From assembly GCA_938049125.1 (NCBI GenBank), contig CALICR010000176.1, positions 1-22,932 of the forward strand: a DNA stretch of 22,932 nucleotides, in the 5' to 3' direction. Both the position numbers and the translations under genes were made by a program. The DNA is from an uncultured Clostridia bacterium. GTDB lineage: Bacteria; Bacillota; Clostridia; Oscillospirales; Oscillospiraceae. Shown in pieces: positions 22,015-22,932 of this stretch. How positions within the stretch are numbered: the stretch's first letter is position 1; every line of letters begins with the position of its first letter. The notes below the pieces were generated by a model. It searched no databases and had not been told where the DNA came from. It worked only from the letters and a program-made list of their open reading frames with translations.

Positions 22015-22932
22015 TTACTCGGCGAAGACCTTCTTGAGCCTGCAGAAGCGGGGCAGGCCGTTCTCCTTGACCATAGGCGTCTCGCCCTGAATGAGGGGCA
22101 GGCAGTAGTCGATGAAGCCCTGATTCACGTTGTTGCCCGCTTCGTTGATCCACTCGCGCGGGAGCTTCTTCTCGAAGTTGGCGACCTCCTTGAGGTCGAA
22201 GAGCTTGGTCTTGCAGACGTAGCCGTTGGTGCGGTCGCATTCGAAGCCGACCATCTTGCCGGTCTGGCCCGCGACGGCGGCTTCCACGGCGGCCTTGCCG
22301 GAGGCGAAGGACTCCTGGATGTCGGTGCCGGAGGCGCAGTGGGCGGCGCAGCGCTGGAGCAGGCTCAGCTCGATGCCGCGGACCTTGGCGCCGGTGCGCT
22401 CCTTCATGACGCTGGCCAGATGCGCGGCGAGACCGCCGAGCTGGGCATGGCCGAAGCCGTCCGTCGCGGAGGTCTTCGCCTCGGAGACGAAGGAGCCGTC
22501 GGCATAGTGGATGCCCTCGGAGACGGCGACGATGCAGTTGCCGTTCTTCTTATAGCAGGCGCTGACGTCCTCGATGAATTTATCCATGTCGAAATCGACC
22601 TCGGGCAGGTAGACGAAGTCGGGACCGTCGCCGGTCAGGTTTGCCAGTGCGGCGGCGGCGGTGAGCCAGCCGGCGTGGCGGCCCATGCACTCGATGATGG
22701 TGATCATGCCGGTGTCATAGACGTGGGCGTCGCGGCTGACCTCCATGATGGAGGTGGCGATATACTTGGCGGCGGAGGCAAAGCCGGGGCAGTGGTCCGT
22801 GCCGAAGAGGTCGTTGTCGATGGTCTTGGGCACGCCCATGACGCGGCACTCATAGCCAACCTTCGCCATGTAGCGGGAGACCTTCTCGCAGGTGTCCATG
22901 GAGTCGTTGCCGCCGTTGTAGAAGAAGTAGCG
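22015..22932 (-). CDS. pfp: Phosphofructokinase, pyrophosphate-dependent type (5' end outside window)
   Basis: Glycolytic enzyme that phosphorylates fructose 6-phosphate; the first part of the gene lies beyond the window. The visible frame starts RYFFYNGGNDSMDTC. In the phosphoryl-donor loop the second glycine of the ATP-type GGDGS is Asp (GGNDS), and the next loop reads PKTIDND rather than PGTIDND. This Asp-Lys pair is the established mark of enzymes that use pyrophosphate instead of ATP. TIDND supplies the catalytic aspartate, and MGRHAGWL is the fructose 6-phosphate motif. The stop is at 22015. The donor is inferred from these residues; the family is certain. Confidence 0.92.
   Translation of the reverse strand, partial: RYFFYNGGNDSMDTCEKVSRYMAKVGYECRVMGVPKTIDNDLFGTDHCPGFASAAKYIATSIMEVSRDAHVYDTGMITIIECMGRHAGWLTAAAALANLTGDGPDFVYLPEVDFDMDKFIEDVSACYKKNGNCIVAVSEGIHYADGSFVSEAKTSATDGFGHAQLGGLAAHLASVMKERTGAKVRGIELSLLQRCAAHCASGTDIQESFASGKAAVEAAVAGQTGKMVGFECDRTNGYVCKTKLFDLKEVANFEKKLPREWINEAGNNVNQGFIDYCLPLIQGETPMVKENGLPRFCRLKKVFAE

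Overview
The window looks like chromosomal DNA of a GC-rich, Gram-positive anaerobe of the class Clostridia, most likely an Oscillospiraceae gut bacterium (Oscillibacter/Flavonifractor-like). Support comes from a tRNA-responsive T-box leader, strong sigma-A type promoters, a sortase-anchored surface protein, a pyrophosphate-type phosphofructokinase, a PdaA-like deacetylase and a Clostridia-style YidC/KhpB pair. Family and genus are inference. Nearly everything is a compact core-gene region. I see no rRNA, tRNA, CRISPR array, transposase or phage gene.

Layout. 1-1144: 3' part of aspS, followed by a short decayed copy of the aspS tail and a terminator. 1337-2643: promoter, cysteine-specific T-box riboswitch, cysteine synthase and terminator. 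2671-5742: promoter, lepA and hemW. 5800-9181: strong promoter and the rpmH-rnpA-yidD-yidC-khpB block (ribosomal protein L34, RNase P protein, membrane insertion and an RNA-binding protein), ended by a terminator. 9198-9514: a tiny XRE-type regulator with a palindromic operator candidate. 9621-10046 (minus): a two-CBS-domain protein, divergent from an AraC-family regulator (10201-11037). 11073-13320: promoter, dapF and an atypical sodium:amino-acid symporter. 13654-16239 (minus): a large sortase-anchored SpaA/Cna_B surface protein, flanked on both sides by gene-poor stretches. 16639-17418 (minus): murI, divergent from a PdaA-like deacetylase. 18445-18609: a 54-residue cysteine-rich membrane protein. 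18701-20637: promoter and typA. 20760-21947: a CapA-type membrane-anchored protein. 22015-22932 (minus): pyrophosphate-type phosphofructokinase, cut by the window end.

How the genes work together. Most serve translation (aspS, lepA, rpmH, rnpA, typA), membrane protein insertion (yidC, yidD, khpB) and the cell wall (dapF, murI, PdaA-like, CapA-like, surface adhesin). cysK is controlled by uncharged tRNA-Cys. The most interesting unit is AraC regulator - DapF - symporter. The promoters of the regulator and of the dapF operon share a TTTGCACAAT element. The symporter lacks the arginines that family members use for acidic substrates. DapF carries an unusual residue in its GNPH motif. I read this as a possible specialised amino-acid uptake and epimerisation unit, but it may also be a plain dapF beside a divergent transporter. 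A second notable item is the aspS tail remnant, which suggests past replacement of the resident aspS by a related copy.
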